Shown here: one piece after another, positions 7,566 to 16,956 of the stretch
Position numbering within the stretch: the first letter of the stretch is position 1
Layout of the letters: each line of letters begins with the position of its first letter
Program-made: the position numbers and the translations under genes
Notes under the pieces: model-generated
Databases searched by the model: none
What the model was told of the DNA's origin: nothing
Seen by the model: only the letters and a program-made list of their open reading frames with translations
Assembly: GCF_000166195.2 (NCBI RefSeq)
Contig: NZ_CM001403.1
Span: 7,986,877 to 8,050,876, forward strand
Reading direction: 5' to 3'
Length of the DNA stretch: 64,000 bases
From: Mucilaginibacter paludis DSM 18603
GTDB taxonomy: Bacteria > Bacteroidota > Bacteroidia > Sphingobacteriales > Sphingobacteriaceae

Positions 7566-10172
7566 ATGACTGCCGAACAAAACCGAATTGAGGAGCATTA
7601 CGCTCAAAAAGCCGACTGGTTAAAATGGGGGCCATACCTTTCTGAGCGCCAATGGGGCACTGTACGAGAAGATTATAGTGCAAATGGCGATGCATGGAAC
7701 TATATTACCCATGACATGGCTCGAAGCAAGGCCTATCGCTGGGGAGAAGAAGGTATTGGCGGCATCAGCGACGACCAGCAGAATTTATGCCTGGGCCTTG
7801 CCCTTTGGAATGGAAAGGATCCGATATTAAAGGAAAGGCTTTTTGGGCTAACCAACTCGCAGGGCAACCATGGCGAGGATGTAAAGGAGTTGTATTACTA
7901 CATCGATAACACGCCTATGCATACCTACCTGAAAATGCTTTACAAGTACACCCAAAAAGCTTATCCCTATCAGGATCTTGTTGAGGAAAACCAGCGCCGT
8001 GGAAAATTGGACCCCGAATTTGAGTTAATAGATACCGGCTTATTTGATGACAATAGCTACTTTGATGTTTTTATTGAATACGCCAAAAACACGGCTGACG
8101 ATTTATTGATACAATACACCGTTTGCAACCGTGGTGTTAACGACGCAGTTTTACACCTGTTGCCACAGTTATGGTACAGAAAAACCTGGGGCTTAGGCGA
8201 TGGTACCGCAAAACCGCAGATGTTATACCAGGGCCACAACACGGTGTTGATGCGTTCGGCAGCTTTGGGAGACTATTACTGTTATGCCGATGGTGAAGCC
8301 GAATTTTTATTTACAGAGAACGAAACCAACAACCAGCGTCTGTACCAGGCACAAAACAGTAGCCCCTTTGTTAAAGACGGTATTCATAACCGGGTTGTCA
8401 ATGGCGATTGCTCCGCAGTAAATCCGCAACACGAGGGTACCAAAACAGCTGTTTGGTATAAGTTGAATGTGCCTGCGCAAACCAGTACAACAGTAAAGTT
8501 AAGGCTGAGTAAAAACCGCCAAGCCACTCCTTTTGTGAATTTTGACGAGGTATTTAACCAGCGAAAAGCTGAGGCAGATGAATTTTATGCTGAGAAGCAT
8601 GGCTCTTTATCTGATGAAGATGAGCACCTTGTTCAGCGCCAGGCCTGGGCGGGTATGCTCTGGAGTAAGCAGTTCTTTTTATATGATGTAAACCGATGGC
8701 TGGAGGGCGATCCCGGATTGCCAGCGCCGCCCGACGGTCACCGGCGTGGGCGAAACCACCGTTGGAAACATTTTGTAGCCGGCAATATCATATCAATGCC
8801 TGATAAATGGGAATACCCCTGGTTTGCGGCCTGGGATCTGGCCTTTCATTGTTTGGCAATGGCGCCTATTGATCCCGACTTTGCCAAACAGCAACTCAGC
8901 CTGTTGGTAAGTGCCAACTACATCCATCCGAGTGGGCAGTTGCCGGCCTATGAGTGGGATTTTAATGATGTTAATCCACCGGTACATGCGCTGGCCGCCT
9001 GGGATGTATATGAGCTGGATAAAAAGGCCAAGGGCAAAGGCGATCTGCTTTTTCTGGAAGATGTTTTTCATAAACTACTGCTCAATTTTACTTGGTGGGT
9101 TAACCAAAAGGATAGCGAAGGAAACAATATTTTTGAAGGCGGCTTTTTAGGGCTGGACAATATTGGCGTATTTAACCGTAGTGCTCCTGTGCCCGGAGGC
9201 GGCTTCTTAGAGCAGGCCGATGGTACCAGTTGGATGGCTATGTATGCCCTCAATATGCTGCACATCAGCAGCGAATTGACCATGTATAATGAGGTTTACG
9301 AAAACATGGCCATTAAATTTGTAGAGCACTTTTTGTTTATAGCCGGCTCTATTGCCAACATGGGCGAAGACTCGTGGGGGCTTTGGGACGAACAGGACGG
9401 TTTTTATTATGATTTGTTGCGCAAGCCAGATGGCAGCTATGACCGTTTGCGTGTGCGTACGCTTGTGGGCCTGATCCCGCTTTTTGCAGTTAACGTTTTT
9501 GACGATGAACGCTGGAAAAAGTTACCGAAACTTAAAGCTCACCTGGATTGGTTTATGCAACAACGGCCCGACCTGGTAAAACTGGTAAGCTATTGGAAAG
9601 GCACCAGCGGTAGCGAACAGCATTTATTATCGTTATTACGCGGCCACCGTATGAAATTGCTTCTGCGCCGCATGCTTGACCCTAACGAGTTTTTATCCGA
9701 TTACGGCGTACGCTCCATATCAAAGGTGTACGAAGAGCAACCTTTTGAATATTACCTTAACGGGACAGATTTTTCTGTGAGGTATAATGCCGCCGAGAGC
9801 GAAACCGGCATGTTTGGCGGCAACAGTAATTGGCGCGGCCCCATCTGGATGCCTGTAAATTACCTGATTATTCAATCTTTATACCGCTTTCATAATTATT
9901 ACGGCAATGAGTTCAGAGTTGAATATCCAACAGGATCCAACCAATACCACTCTTTAGCCGAAATAGCTGCCTTGCTGAGCAAGCGGTTAAAAAGCATATT
10001 TTTAAAAAATGAAAATGGCGAGCGCCCGGTATTTGGTGGCCACCCCAAATTAAACCACGATCCGCATTTTAAAGACTATATACTTTACCACGAATACTTT
10101 AATGGCAATACAGGTAAGGGATTAGGTGCCAGTCACCAAACCGGCTGGACAGGCTTAGTTTCATTATTGTAA
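7566..10172 (+). CDS. GH63-like glucosidase (MGH1-like glycoside hydrolase)
   Basis: An 868-aa (alpha/alpha)6-barrel glycoside hydrolase of the GH63 / mannosylglycerate-hydrolase-like group. Recognisable blocks are the N-terminal WGPYLSERQWGTVREDYS, the DDQQNLCLGLALWNG region, WFAAWDLAFH near residue 420 (with a likely catalytic Asp), FLGLDNIGVFNRS, and the C-terminal GGNSNWRGPIWMPVNYL near 755. There is no signal peptide, so it is probably cytoplasmic. An SDR oxidoreductase follows 116 bp downstream on the same strand. A trehalose-, glucosylglycerate- or oligosaccharide-type alpha-glucosidic substrate is possible; the sequence does not decide. Confidence 0.8.
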   Translation: MTAEQNRIEEHYAQKADWLKWGPYLSERQWGTVREDYSANGDAWNYITHDMARSKAYRWGEEGIGGISDDQQNLCLGLALWNGKDPILKERLFGLTNSQGNHGEDVKELYYYIDNTPMHTYLKMLYKYTQKAYPYQDLVEENQRRGKLDPEFELIDTGLFDDNSYFDVFIEYAKNTADDLLIQYTVCNRGVNDAVLHLLPQLWYRKTWGLGDGTAKPQMLYQGHNTVLMRSAALGDYYCYADGEAEFLFTENETNNQRLYQAQNSSPFVKDGIHNRVVNGDCSAVNPQHEGTKTAVWYKLNVPAQTSTTVKLRLSKNRQATPFVNFDEVFNQRKAEADEFYAEKHGSLSDEDEHLVQRQAWAGMLWSKQFFLYDVNRWLEGDPGLPAPPDGHRRGRNHRWKHFVAGNIISMPDKWEYPWFAAWDLAFHCLAMAPIDPDFAKQQLSLLVSANYIHPSGQLPAYEWDFNDVNPPVHALAAWDVYELDKKAKGKGDLLFLEDVFHKLLLNFTWWVNQKDSEGNNIFEGGFLGLDNIGVFNRSAPVPGGGFLEQADGTSWMAMYALNMLHISSELTMYNEVYENMAIKFVEHFLFIAGSIANMGEDSWGLWDEQDGFYYDLLRKPDGSYDRLRVRTLVGLIPLFAVNVFDDERWKKLPKLKAHLDWFMQQRPDLVKLVSYWKGTSGSEQHLLSLLRGHRMKLLLRRMLDPNEFLSDYGVRSISKVYEEQPFEYYLNGTDFSVRYNAAESETGMFGGNSNWRGPIWMPVNYLIIQSLYRFHNYYGNEFRVEYPTGSNQYHSLAEIAALLSKRLKSIFLKNENGERPVFGGHPKLNHDPHFKDYILYHEYFNGNTGKGLGASHQTGWTGLVSLL

Positions 10173-10288
10173 TAATGTTAAAAATGCTTTAATGATAAAC
10201 TTTATCTGCTGATTGGCATTATAACCCATGAGAGTAAAAACATAAAAATTATAGGATCAAATATTAATCATCACATCTAAATCACCTT

Positions 10289-11059
10289 ATGAATCGTTTT
10301 GAAAACAAAATTGCATTAGTTACCGGGAGCACACAAGGTATAGGCGCCGCTTGTGCGGTTAGATTAGCGAGCGAAGGTGCAGACATTATTTTAAACGGAC
10401 GAAAGTTTGACGAAAGGGCCGAGGGCCTCATTAGCCAGATTACAGCCATGGGCAGGCGCGCCACTTTTGTTGCCGCAGATGTTAGCGCGACCCAAAATGT
10501 GGTTAATCTGGTTAACGATGCCATTAAAGTATATGGTAGCATTGACATCCTGGTTAATAATGCCGGGGTTGAAAAAAATCATAATTTTTTGGACGTAACC
10601 GAAGACGAATACGACTTTGTGATGGACACAAACCTGAAAGGCATATTTTTTGGTATCCAGGCGTTTGTAAAATATTGCGTAAGCTATAACAAGCCAGGTG
10701 TTGTAGTTAATATGAGTTCGGTACACGAAGAAATTATATTTCCGCATTTTGCGGCTTACTGCGCCAGCAAAGGTGGATTAAAAATGCTTACCCGCAACCT
10801 GGCTACCGAGCTGGCACCATTTAATGTGCGTATCAACAACGTGGCACCAGGCGCTATCTCCACTCCCATTAACCACGCTTTAATTGAAAATGCGGAGTTG
10901 CTTGAAAAAGTTTTGAAAAACATCCCAATGAAAAAATTAGGCAAGCCAGAAGATGTAGCCGCGGTAGTGGCTTTCCTGGCCTCGGCCGATGCTGAGTACG
11001 TTACCGGATCAACCTATTTTGTGGATGGTGGCTTAACTTACCACTACGAAGAACAATAG
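10289..11059 (+). CDS. SDR family oxidoreductase (glucose-1-dehydrogenase-like)
   Basis: A 256-aa classical short-chain dehydrogenase. It has the NAD(P) motif TGSTQGIG (residues 12-19), NNAGV near 90, the catalytic Ser in NMSSVHEE and the YCASKGG Tyr-Lys pair near 153-157, then APGAISTPI and the family ending TGSTYFVDGGL. The family oxidises sugars, polyols or related alcohols. It lies downstream of the GH63-like glucosidase and may be co-transcribed with it. Its terminator has been split by an IS3-family insertion. Confidence 0.85.
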   Translation: MNRFENKIALVTGSTQGIGAACAVRLASEGADIILNGRKFDERAEGLISQITAMGRRATFVAADVSATQNVVNLVNDAIKVYGSIDILVNNAGVEKNHNFLDVTEDEYDFVMDTNLKGIFFGIQAFVKYCVSYNKPGVVVNMSSVHEEIIFPHFAAYCASKGGLKMLTRNLATELAPFNVRINNVAPGAISTPINHALIENAELLEKVLKNIPMKKLGKPEDVAAVVAFLASADAEYVTGSTYFVDGGLTYHYEEQ

Positions 11060-11123
11060 CTTATAACAAAAAGAGGCCGCTCATGATTTGGTGTGACCCC
11101 AAAAAGTTGGACAGTTTACAAAA

Positions 11124-11918
11124 TTAAGTTTTTTGTACGAGAGCTCGGTATTCCACCGGGCTCTTTCCATTTAACCTGTTTTTTATTCTTTCATTGTTAT
11201 AGTAATGAATGTATTCTTTTAACGAAGTTATAAATTCTTCCGCAGTTTCAAAGCTCTGTTTGTACAGTAATTCTGTCTTTAAGATCCCAAAGAAGCTTTC
11301 GGCCAAGGCATTATCCAAGCAGTTTCCCTTTCTGGACATGCTTTGAATAATTCCATGTTTTTCCAAAGCCTTTCTATATCCATAATGTTGATATTGCCAC
11401 CCTTGGTCAGAGTGAAAAATAAGTCCCCTTATATCTTTCACTTTATCAAAAGCCTCATATAACATTTCATCTATCATCTGCATATTTGGAGATTTTGAAA
11501 TACTATAAGAAATGACTTCCCCGTTGAACATGTCAATTATAGGAGATAAATAGATCTTCTCCCCTTTAATGTTCATCTGAGTGACATCCGTAGCCCATTT
11601 CTGATTAGGCAGATTTGCCTCAAAATCCCTTTCAAGTACATTAGGGGCAATTTTACCAACCTCACCTTTGTATGAGCGATAACTTACTTTCCTGATATTG
11701 CATTTTAGGCCTAATGTTCCCATCAATTTTTGGACAGTCTTGTGATTTATGCTATAACCCCGGTTCTTCATTTCGGCGGTGACCCGCCGATAACCATATC
11801 TGCCTTTATGCAAGTGGTATATACTTGCGATCTCTTCTTTTTCATGCTTGTATTTATCATCATTTAGGCGCTTGCGATGATAATAAAATACAGAACGAGC
11901 CATCTGTTTGCAATCCAA
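11124..11918 (-). CDS. IS3-family transposase OrfB (DDE integrase domain)
   Basis: Catalytic part of the transposase with the DDE triad in ATDVTQM, HSDQGWQYQ and LDNALAESFFGILKTEL, spaced as in rve integrase cores. An N-terminal HTH_21-type segment (HKGRYGYRRVTAEM) precedes it. The frame is open upstream of 11918 through codons reading AIEELRPEHDVSILLDCKQMAR, so the protein is probably made as an OrfAB fusion by -1 frameshifting near the CAAAAG at 11960-11965. The shorter ORF start at 11918 is a TTG and is unlikely to be the main start. Confidence 0.85.
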   Translation of the reverse strand: MDCKQMARSVFYYHRKRLNDDKYKHEKEEIASIYHLHKGRYGYRRVTAEMKNRGYSINHKTVQKLMGTLGLKCNIRKVSYRSYKGEVGKIAPNVLERDFEANLPNQKWATDVTQMNIKGEKIYLSPIIDMFNGEVISYSISKSPNMQMIDEMLYEAFDKVKDIRGLIFHSDQGWQYQHYGYRKALEKHGIIQSMSRKGNCLDNALAESFFGILKTELLYKQSFETAEEFITSLKEYIHYYNNERIKNRLNGKSPVEYRALVQKT

Positions 11919-11944
11919 TAGAATTGAAACATCATGTTCGGGCC

Positions 11945-12466
11945 TTAGTTCTTCGATGGCTTTTGCCCACTCATGCGTTCGCGGGCTTCTTTTTCCTTGA
12001 CTAAGGCCGTGACTTTTTTTAATAGTGCGTTCTCCGCCCGCAAACGGCTATTTTCCGCCTGGAGCTTCTCTACTTCTGTTTCAGGTTCAAGCTTCTTTGA
12101 TCTTCCCATGCATTTAGGTGGTCGTCCAGGATTCTTTTGCTGGTATAGTACTGCATATCCCTCAACCCGTACTGATCTTACCCAGCGCTCTAAAGCAGTC
12201 TTGCTTAATCTATATTCCAGAACAACCTGATTTAAAGGTACTTTTTTTTCTATGACAAGCCTTACAACTTCTTCTTTGAAATCAGGCGTGGGCTTGACGT
12301 TAGGTTGTTTGAGCAGCCCACTTTCGCCATAAAGATCATATTTCCGAACCCATTCCAATATCATGCCTTCACGGATATGGCGTTCGCGGGATATCCGTAG
12401 AATCGGCTTTCCCTTTCTTACTTGAGAAACTACATCAAGTTTCTCTTCAAATGTGTGCTTTGACAT
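11945..12466 (-). CDS. IS3-family transposase OrfA (helix-turn-helix)
   Basis: A 173-aa DNA-binding subunit with two helix-turn-helix units. The first is around EEKLDVVSQVRKGKPILRIS and the second around LVIEKKVPLNQVVLEYRLSK. A leucine-zipper-like segment (VEKLQAENSRLRAENALLKK) near the C-terminus serves multimerisation in this family. Two HTHs and this length are typical of the IS150 subgroup. OrfA alone usually binds the ends and represses; fused to OrfB it is the transposase. Confidence 0.85.
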   Translation of the reverse strand: MSKHTFEEKLDVVSQVRKGKPILRISRERHIREGMILEWVRKYDLYGESGLLKQPNVKPTPDFKEEVVRLVIEKKVPLNQVVLEYRLSKTALERWVRSVRVEGYAVLYQQKNPGRPPKCMGRSKKLEPETEVEKLQAENSRLRAENALLKKVTALVKEKEARERMSGQKPSKN

Positions 12467-12550
12467 AAATAATAAACCCCAAAAGTTTTTGTCTAACTTT
12501 TGGGGTTCACTTCAATTGATGACGCGGCCTCTTATTTTCTTACTGCCAAC

Positions 12551-15034
12551 CTATATCGGCAAAATCTGGTAAGTTTTTCCCTTTACTGATGGAAAGCTGG
12601 TTAAGTAACCTATAGTGCTTTTTTGAGATTTAATAGTTAGGCCTGAAACCTTGACGGGTACCAAAGTCCGTATCTTACATTCACCACCAACAACGGATTT
12701 GATAGTGGATGACACTAAACGATGATCCTTCCAAATGATAGCCACCTCAAAATTACCGCGTGCTTTCAAGCCCAGGATGGAGCCCGACGCCCACTCATCC
12801 GGAAGAGCAGGCAACAAGTCGATCTCGCTCATTTGGCTTTGGAGCAATAGTTCGGTCATACCGGCAACACCGCCAAAGTTGCCGTCGATCTGGAAAGGTG
12901 GATGCGCGTCAAATAAATTGGGATAGGCGCCGGATCCATTCCCGGGTTTTCCGGAAGCAGACGGATCGATTTTAGCACCTGCCGCACGCAAAAGATCGCG
13001 AATAAGGCCGTACGCATGATTGCCATCCAGCAGCCGGGCCCAGAAATTGATTTTCCATGCCAGGCTCCACCCTGTTCCTTCGTCTCCACGCAGTTCCAAA
13101 GTTTTTTTTGCCGCCTCGGCAAAATCGGGGGTGGTTAAGGGTGATATTTCACGGCCGGGGTGTAAGCCAAATAAATGAGAAACATGCCGGTGATGCGGGT
13201 CAACGTCTTCCCAATCCTTATACCACTCCTGCAGGTTTCCTTTTTTTCCGATATGCAGCGGAAATAACTTAGCTCTTTTGGCGATAATCAGGTCCCGAAA
13301 ATCCCGATCCGTATTCAGCACATTGCAGGCTTCTATCACGTTGGTAAACAAATCCCAAATGATCGACATATCCATCGTGGTAGCTATCGATACACTACCT
13401 TCATGTCCCCTATCGTCGATAAAATCATTCTCGGGCGATACGGATGGCGCGGTAACTAACAGGCCATCTTTATTTTCAACCAGCCAGCTTAAACAAAACT
13501 GCGCGGCCCCTTTCATTAACGGGTATGCGGTATCTTTTAAAAACAGCTTGTCGCCGGTAAACTGGTAGTGTGTCCACAAATGCTGGCTCAGCCAGGGCGA
13601 GCCCATCGACCAATTGGCCCATTTGGGGTCCCCGCGCTTATCACCCACCGGGTTTGACAGCGCCCATATATCACTGTTATGGTGCACGGCCCATCCTTCA
13701 GCATGATAAAACTCTTTTGCCGTGGCCTTACCCGTTACGGCCAAATGTTTAATTTGCTCAAATAAAGGCTCATTAAGTTCGGATAAATTGGTCATTTCTG
13801 ATGGCCAATAATTCATTTGGGTATTGATGTTGGTGGTAAAATTGGAGCTCCATGGTGGGCGTACAATATTGTTCCAGATGCCTTGTAAATTGGCAGCTGC
13901 GCCACCAGGCCTTGAGCACGATATGAGCAAATATCTGCCATAATTATAATATAATGTCTCGAGCGCCGGATCTTTCGTTCCCCGGGTATAGCCTATTAAA
14001 CGCTCATCGGTGGGCAGTAAGGCATTGGTATTATCTTTAGGAGCGGCAAGGTTAAAGGTTACCCGGTTATAATAGCGATGATAATCTGCTAAATGTGCAT
14101 CGAAAAGTGATTGCCAGTCTTTTTTCAAAGCAGTATTCAAGTATTGTGTCGCTATTCTAACCTCATCTTGCCCATCCTTGTCTGGCGATTTATCAAAGCC
14201 GTTAAAGCTTGTAGCAGCAGAAAGGAACAAAATAATATCCGATCCGTTTTTTACCGATAAGCCGCTTGTGTCGGTAGTTATGGTGCCATTACCCACTGCC
14301 TTCAACAAAAGGGCATAGCGCATACCTTGTTTTCCTGTTGAATCCTGGTAAATAACAGGTGTTTTATTATAATTGACATAGCTTGGATCGGCATGCAGAG
14401 GCGCATGGCCCAGCATGGCTATTTGGCTTCCGTTGATCACCGAGTTTCCAAATTTAAGCTGACTTTTAGTGGATACTTTAAAATTTAACTGACCGGGCTT
14501 ACTGGCCTTAAGGCGTATTACAATCACCTGGTCGGGTGCCGAAATAAACATCTGGCGGGTAAATTGCGTACCATCTATAGTAAACCTTGTTGTTGAAACA
14601 GCATCGCTAATATCCAGATCTCGGTAATATGCTGAAGGCGAAGCCTCCTTAAACTTCTGGCTGATCATCACATCCCCCAGGGGCTCAAAAGATTCTGAAT
14701 AAACACCCTGCATTTTACGGGCAAGCGCAGCAGCCTTTACGTAGTTTTCCTCTTTCAGCAATGCCTCACGCGTTTGTAGCAAATAGCTGTATGCATCTGG
14801 GTTAACATTATGTTTCACCGGGCCGCCAGACCATAATGTACCTTCATTGAGTTGGATCAGCTCTTGGTCAACGCGGCCGAATATCATGGCACCTAAACGC
14901 CCGTTTCCCAGTGGCAAAGCTTCTGTCCATACTTTAGCCGGATGGCTATACCATAATTTACTGCTGTTTTGAGCAAAAGAAGAAAAGGATAAAACGGCAA
15001 AGGCCATTATTAGCTTATACTTTATGGGCATCAT
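12551..15034 (-). CDS. GH95 alpha-L-fucosidase-like protein, secreted
   Basis: An 827-aa protein with an N-terminal signal peptide ending SFAQ and a full GH95 layout. The N-terminal domain contains WTEALPLGNGRLGAMIFG and NEGTLWSGGP. The catalytic (alpha/alpha)6 domain contains QGIWNN and TTNINTQMNYWP (the Asn residues that assist in GH95), the acid in APSVSPEND, and QIDGNFGG with the conserved Asp. The family releases terminal alpha-1,2-L-fucose or the related L-galactose from plant and host glycans in the periplasm. It is convergent to the SDR gene, with the IS between them. Confidence 0.9.
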   Translation of the reverse strand: MMPIKYKLIMAFAVLSFSSFAQNSSKLWYSHPAKVWTEALPLGNGRLGAMIFGRVDQELIQLNEGTLWSGGPVKHNVNPDAYSYLLQTREALLKEENYVKAAALARKMQGVYSESFEPLGDVMISQKFKEASPSAYYRDLDISDAVSTTRFTIDGTQFTRQMFISAPDQVIVIRLKASKPGQLNFKVSTKSQLKFGNSVINGSQIAMLGHAPLHADPSYVNYNKTPVIYQDSTGKQGMRYALLLKAVGNGTITTDTSGLSVKNGSDIILFLSAATSFNGFDKSPDKDGQDEVRIATQYLNTALKKDWQSLFDAHLADYHRYYNRVTFNLAAPKDNTNALLPTDERLIGYTRGTKDPALETLYYNYGRYLLISCSRPGGAAANLQGIWNNIVRPPWSSNFTTNINTQMNYWPSEMTNLSELNEPLFEQIKHLAVTGKATAKEFYHAEGWAVHHNSDIWALSNPVGDKRGDPKWANWSMGSPWLSQHLWTHYQFTGDKLFLKDTAYPLMKGAAQFCLSWLVENKDGLLVTAPSVSPENDFIDDRGHEGSVSIATTMDMSIIWDLFTNVIEACNVLNTDRDFRDLIIAKRAKLFPLHIGKKGNLQEWYKDWEDVDPHHRHVSHLFGLHPGREISPLTTPDFAEAAKKTLELRGDEGTGWSLAWKINFWARLLDGNHAYGLIRDLLRAAGAKIDPSASGKPGNGSGAYPNLFDAHPPFQIDGNFGGVAGMTELLLQSQMSEIDLLPALPDEWASGSILGLKARGNFEVAIIWKDHRLVSSTIKSVVGGECKIRTLVPVKVSGLTIKSQKSTIGYLTSFPSVKGKTYQILPI

Positions 15035-15063
15035 TATTTAGAGTTTAGTAAACCGTTAAATAA

Positions 15064-15071
15064 CAAATATA
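15064..15071 (-). promoter_or_regulatory. candidate -7 element for GH95 gene
   Basis: On the minus strand TATATTTG, 29 bases upstream of the ATG, matches TAnnTTTG. I see no good TTTG at the -33 spacing, so support is moderate. Confidence 0.4.
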
Positions 15072-15223
15072 TTTCGAAATACTCACCATCGCTATTGTTT
15101 AAACTTAAAAATCAGCCACCCAACATCAAAAGGATACAGGTGTAATAAAAATGTTACTTTTCATTTTGTTTTCATCCTGCGCCAAGATATTAGCCAGCAC
15201 ATTAACACATACAAAAATTAAAT

Positions 15224-15943
15224 ATGGAACGTAAAAGCTTTTTAAAAACTTTTGCCATAGCAGCCGCTACCGGGCCTATGGTATTGGAGGCCTGCAAAAA
15301 AAACTCTGGAAGCGATGATACAACTACAACAAGCACAGTTAACAGCGATGAAACCCCTACGGAAACTGAAGGCCCCTATCCATACGTGGGAGGCGAGGTT
15401 AACAACCCGCTGCAAAGAGCCGACGTTACCGACGGTCAAACCGGCGTAGCACTTAATCTTATCCTTACGGTTATTAATGTAAATAGTAGTAAAGCTGTTG
15501 TGCCTAATGTACGGGTAGATATGTGGCAGTGTAATAAAGATGGCTATTACTCCGGCTATGCAAATCAGCCCGGTATTTTAGGTACGCAAAGTTATGTTGG
15601 CAAAACCTGGTTGAGAGGTTATCAACTATCAGACACCAATGGACAAGTTAAATTTACTACTATTTATCCAGGATGGTACGCAGGCCGCGCCACGCATATC
15701 CACCTGGAAATATTCATCAACGGGGTATTGAAAAAAACAGCGCAAATGGCATTTCCCGAAACCGTATCGGATGTTGTTTACGTAAGTAGCCTTTACTCGG
15801 CTCATGGTATCAACACAACACGGAATGCGAGCGATAGTGTTTTTGGCGATTCGGCCAGCGACCTGGCTAAAGAAACTTTAAGCTTATCCGGAAGTATTTC
15901 TGCGGGTTATACGGGTATTTACACTATAGGGTTGGCACTGTAA
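15224..15943 (+). CDS. intradiol ring-cleavage dioxygenase-like lipoprotein
   Basis: A 239-aa protein with a Tat-like start (MERKSFLKTF) and a lipobox (VLEAC, Cys about residue 24), so it is probably exported and lipid-anchored. The body matches the protocatechuate 3,4-dioxygenase beta fold: ETEGPYPY, VDMWQCNKDGYYSGY, then TIYPGWYAGRATHIHLEIF. This retains candidate Fe ligands (Tyr in DGYYSGY, Tyr in GWY, and the HIH pair). Exported Bacteroidota homologues have no settled substrate, so aromatic ring cleavage at the cell surface is an inference. No other aromatic catabolism genes are adjacent. Confidence 0.75.
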   Translation: MERKSFLKTFAIAAATGPMVLEACKKNSGSDDTTTTSTVNSDETPTETEGPYPYVGGEVNNPLQRADVTDGQTGVALNLILTVINVNSSKAVVPNVRVDMWQCNKDGYYSGYANQPGILGTQSYVGKTWLRGYQLSDTNGQVKFTTIYPGWYAGRATHIHLEIFINGVLKKTAQMAFPETVSDVVYVSSLYSAHGINTTRNASDSVFGDSASDLAKETLSLSGSISAGYTGIYTIGLAL

Positions 15944-15977
15944 AAAAGTCAACATTAACACTACTATAATTATAAAA

Positions 15978-16484
15978 ATGGCTAAAGCATTGATTAAGCT
16001 TGCTTACAAACAAGTTATTGACTCATCTGCAAGCAGTGATTTTGAGAGGAGCGTATTTTCCACGTCGTATCAAGAATTTTTGATGAAATCACAAGCTTAT
16101 AATATGGATCGAATTTTTAGATCCTTTGATGATATCAAAGCTCATGACGGCAGGGCAAACTCCCTTCATTACAAATTAAGTATAGCCGTTACGCATTTGA
16201 TAGATAAACTGGATTATAAAATACCTGGACTAAAAGACCATCTTGGTAACGACGTTGCTTTTGAAATACCTGAATTTAAGTTGTTATCATCTGATATTTT
16301 GGACAGTAGCGCCCACAGAATTTCAATTAATTATATCACCGGGATATTTACCTTATTTAAAGCGATGAACGAATATCTGCTACTTGCGCCGGGTGATCAG
16401 AGCAAAAAAAATGAGCCAGTTGAAACTTTCCTGATCAGCATCCAGCCTAATTTATCTATATTTCAGTATCAAGAGGTTTTATAA
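15978..16484 (+). CDS. hypothetical protein, 168 aa
   Basis: Not recognised. It is predicted to be soluble and mostly helical with an acidic/basic mix, no signal peptide and no cysteine motif. It begins 35 bp after the dioxygenase-like gene on the same strand and could be co-transcribed. A hairpin about 200 bp downstream (16692-16724) may end the transcript. Confidence 0.5.
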   Translation: MAKALIKLAYKQVIDSSASSDFERSVFSTSYQEFLMKSQAYNMDRIFRSFDDIKAHDGRANSLHYKLSIAVTHLIDKLDYKIPGLKDHLGNDVAFEIPEFKLLSSDILDSSAHRISINYITGIFTLFKAMNEYLLLAPGDQSKKNEPVETFLISIQPNLSIFQYQEVL

Positions 16485-16691
16485 AAAGGATTTGCTGTAA
16501 AACCAATATAATGGCAAATTTATTGGCAGCAATGAAAATTTAAGCAGATATTTTCTGTGTTTTTATCGCAAAAATCATTTCGCAAGTTGATTTTGAAAGT
16601 AAAAACCCCACAAAATATAAAACTTCAAAAAAATACAACCTATTTTTTGTTATTTTAAAAAACAATTTGTAATATTGTTAAACAATAAGAA

Positions 16692-16724
16692 GCCGACATG
16701 CGTACTACGAATACACAAGTCGGC
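16692..16724. terminator. weak hairpin, possible terminator
   Basis: GCCGAC at 16692-16697 pairs with GTCGGC at 16719-16724 around a 21-nt loop and is followed by CTAAAAATTT. It lies between the convergent 168-aa gene and the 50-aa gene. The stem is short, so the call is tentative. Confidence 0.35.
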
Positions 16725-16761
16725 CTAAAAATTTGGTTGCCGGGTTTCTTTACTTAAGAAA

Positions 16762-16914
16762 CTAAAGTTTTACAATATAGCCACCTTCATCAATGGCATA
16801 TTGAGCATTACTTGTATTGGTATCGACAACTACTTTATTGTGCTTTTTCTTTGGAGTTAATAGTGGTACAATAAATAAACCCACTACCATCACAATTTCA
16901 ATAACGGTTAACAT
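16762..16914 (-). CDS. small membrane protein, 50 aa
   Basis: The ATG at 16912-16914 opens a 50-codon frame ending TAG at 16762. The N-terminal 20 residues (MLTVIEIVMVVGLFIVPLLT) form one membrane helix. A lysine cluster (PKKKHNK) follows, then a polar tail ending GGYIVKL. This positive-inside single-pass layout is unlikely by chance. No family is recognised. A perfect 34-bp palindrome lies 42 bp upstream of the start. Confidence 0.5.
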   Translation of the reverse strand: MLTVIEIVMVVGLFIVPLLTPKKKHNKVVVDTNTSNAQYAIDEGGYIVKL

Positions 16915-16956
16915 AACAAAAAATTAATTGAATATTTATAACTCGCAAAGTTACGG

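Larger units (their letters stand above)
11094..12509 (-). mobile_element. IS3-family insertion sequence (IS150-like)
   Basis: About 1.4 kb with OrfA and OrfB in the IS3 arrangement. The ends are imperfect inverted repeats: TGACCCCAAAAAGTTGGACA on the left, and TGAACCCCAAAAGTTAGACA as read inward from the right, matching at 17 of 20 positions. They begin with the usual TG. I see no clear target duplication next to these ends, so the exact boundary may be off by a few bases. Both ORFs are intact and the element could be active. Confidence 0.85.
11071..12533. terminator. bidirectional terminator split by an insertion sequence
   Basis: AAGAGGCCGC at 11071-11080 and its exact complement GCGGCCTCTT at 12524-12533 flank the IS element. 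The pairing continues inward (TCAT with ATGA past one bulged C). Outside the arms are A-rich (AACAAA) and T-rich (ATTTTCTT) tracts, as expected for a terminator shared by the convergent SDR and GH95 genes. The insertion sits in the loop. Confidence 0.7.

Noticed and set aside
11085..12516. Target-site duplication of the IS3-family element
   Set aside because: The 3-4 bases next to the TG...CA ends (GTG on the left, CTT on the right) do not match, and shifted boundaries did not help.
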